Of a stretch of 64,000 nt of DNA, positions 63,342-64,000 are shown piece after piece. The DNA is from JBPRGH01 sp051418055 (lineage in GTDB: Bacteria; Bacteroidota; Bacteroidia; Cytophagales; Cyclobacteriaceae). Each line of letters opens with the position of its first letter. Position 1 is the stretch's first letter. Below the pieces are notes generated by a model. It saw nothing but the letters and a program-made list of their open reading frames with translations, had not been told where the DNA came from and searched no databases. The translations under genes and the position numbers were made by a program. The stretch covers positions 1 through 64,000 of the forward strand of contig JBPRGH010000113.1 in NCBI GenBank assembly GCA_051418055.1, given 5' to 3'.

Positions 63342-63786
63342 AGAAGAGTAAGATATCTCCTATCGTCGATATGACCTGGAAGAGAGATAATTTGATGTAC
63401 CAAAATATTCATATATAGAGGAGAAAATCTCTCCTAGCTTGACTTTTGCGAGGGGGTGGGCACACCAAAACACCAAAAAATCGTCATTTAGATCGAAGCT
63501 TTCTAAACCTAAAGACTTTATAACCAAACAGGTCTGGAAAGAGAGAAATCTTACTCATTATATATCGGGTACTGCTAGTGGAGGAGTAAGATCTCTACTG
63601 TCGTCGAGATGACCGGAGAGGGAGATGTTGATGTCCAAAAACAACAAAAAAACCCTGTCATTTCGAACGTAGCTTACCAGACCTAAAACTTATTACCAAC
63701 AGTTTTGCACAGTGAGAAATCTTACTCATTATATACCGGGTACTGCGATTCGAGGAGTAAGGTCTCTCCTATCGTCGAGATGACTT
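63342..63786. repeat. Trio of about 130-bp palindromic repeats (gap 63253-63861)
   Basis: Two full copies (63483-63613 and 63657-63784) begin GTCATTT and end GTCGAGATGAC, which are inverted ends. Inside, GAGAAATCTTACTC pairs with GAGTAAGNTCTCT. A third, partial copy is at 63342-63375 (GAGTAAGATATCTCC...). They have the form of miniature inverted-repeat elements. The rest of the 609-base gap is AT-rich with no gene seen. Confidence 0.82.
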
Positions 63787-63861
63787 GGAAAAAGGGAGAT
63801 TATTTATATTATTAACTACAAGCAAACAAAGATAGTAGCTCGATTTGTTTAATCACAGTAG

Positions 63862-64000
63862 TTATTTCTTCTTCTTAAATAGTCCCTTAAGTGTAAATTT
63901 CTTCTTTTCGGATTTTTTAAAGGCAGGGGGGCAATCCTTTTCAATATCGAATTGAGGTAGCGATTTTTTTACCTTTTCAATTTGATCATAATACTGTTCG
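63862..64000 (-). CDS. C-terminal end of a gene cut by the window edge
   Basis: A minus-strand frame enters from the right edge and stops at TAA (63864-63862). The visible 45 residues read EQYYDQIEKVKKSLPQFDIE, then DCPPAFKKSEKKKFTLKGLF, then KKKK. It is a Lys-rich tail without recognisable domain. The start and family lie outside the window, so function cannot be given. Confidence 0.55.
   Translation of the reverse strand, partial: EQYYDQIEKVKKSLPQFDIEKDCPPAFKKSEKKKFTLKGLFKKKK

Overview
The window looks like a chromosomal segment of a Bacteroidota bacterium, most likely a Cytophagales-type marine or soil gliding relative. The reasons are a SusC/SusD pair, a type IX secretion C-terminal domain, a NagB-PIG-L fusion, a CarB without its allosteric domain, a Bacteroidota-style SecA, a DUF4834 protein, a low-GC composition and few Shine-Dalgarno sequences. 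No rRNA, tRNA or CRISPR array was recognised.

Region 1 (1 to about 5.8 kb) is the most unusual part: an integron-type gene cassette array. Seven attC-like sites of about 130 bp and one truncated site (start near 14, 572, 1044, 1664, 2371, 2979, 5081 and 5786) separate small + strand ORFs. In every cassette whose two ends can be seen, the 9-10 bases at its start are the exact reverse complement of the 9-10 bases that open the attC at its end. This is the expected mark of R''/R' pairing in a cassette that was once circular. The arms also co-vary between sites. Cassettes encode small membrane proteins, a lipoprotein, a zinc-ribbon membrane protein and a secreted cupin. One cassette has no ORF but has an 18-bp perfect inverted repeat enclosing further stems. 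An IS481-family element has destroyed one attC, and the last attC is cut in half at the right edge. No integrase is in the window; it would be expected to the left.

Region 2 (5.9-25 kb) is core chromosome: an M20 amidohydrolase, a SPOR lipoprotein, secA, dapF and carB on the minus strand; a murQ/sugar-kinase/cytochrome-b5-like operon; then on the plus strand an M19 dipeptidase, a PD40-OmpA protein, an S10 carboxypeptidase, a GNAT and a DUF2809 protein. Region 3 (25-46 kb) holds a Tat-exported molybdenum hydroxylase pair. It is followed by an apparent amino-sugar/peptidoglycan salvage locus: a T9SS-secreted GHL10 glycosidase and a SusC-SusD-lipoprotein-PKD operon on the minus strand, and, divergently, a DeoR regulator, NagB-PIG-L, a second GHL10, a GNAT, an AmpG-like permease and a NagZ-type GH3. 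With MurQ and its partner kinase at 16-18 kb these could take exogenous or recycled glycan strands to fructose-6-phosphate (inference).

Region 4 (46-64 kb) has a RIC/YtfE iron-sulfur repair protein with an FNR-type box, YaaA, an X-Pro dipeptidyl peptidase, a fatty acid desaturase, an FtsX/MacB permease, a probable Vms1-like release factor, SelO, an XRE-membrane regulator with an unknown partner, a beta-lactamase-fold serine hydrolase whose upstream region and first codons are tandemly duplicated, an AI-2E permease, a VOC protein, an RNase H and the end of a further gene. REP-like hairpins (57-59 kb) and a trio of about 130-bp palindromic repeats (63.3-63.8 kb) fill the larger gaps.
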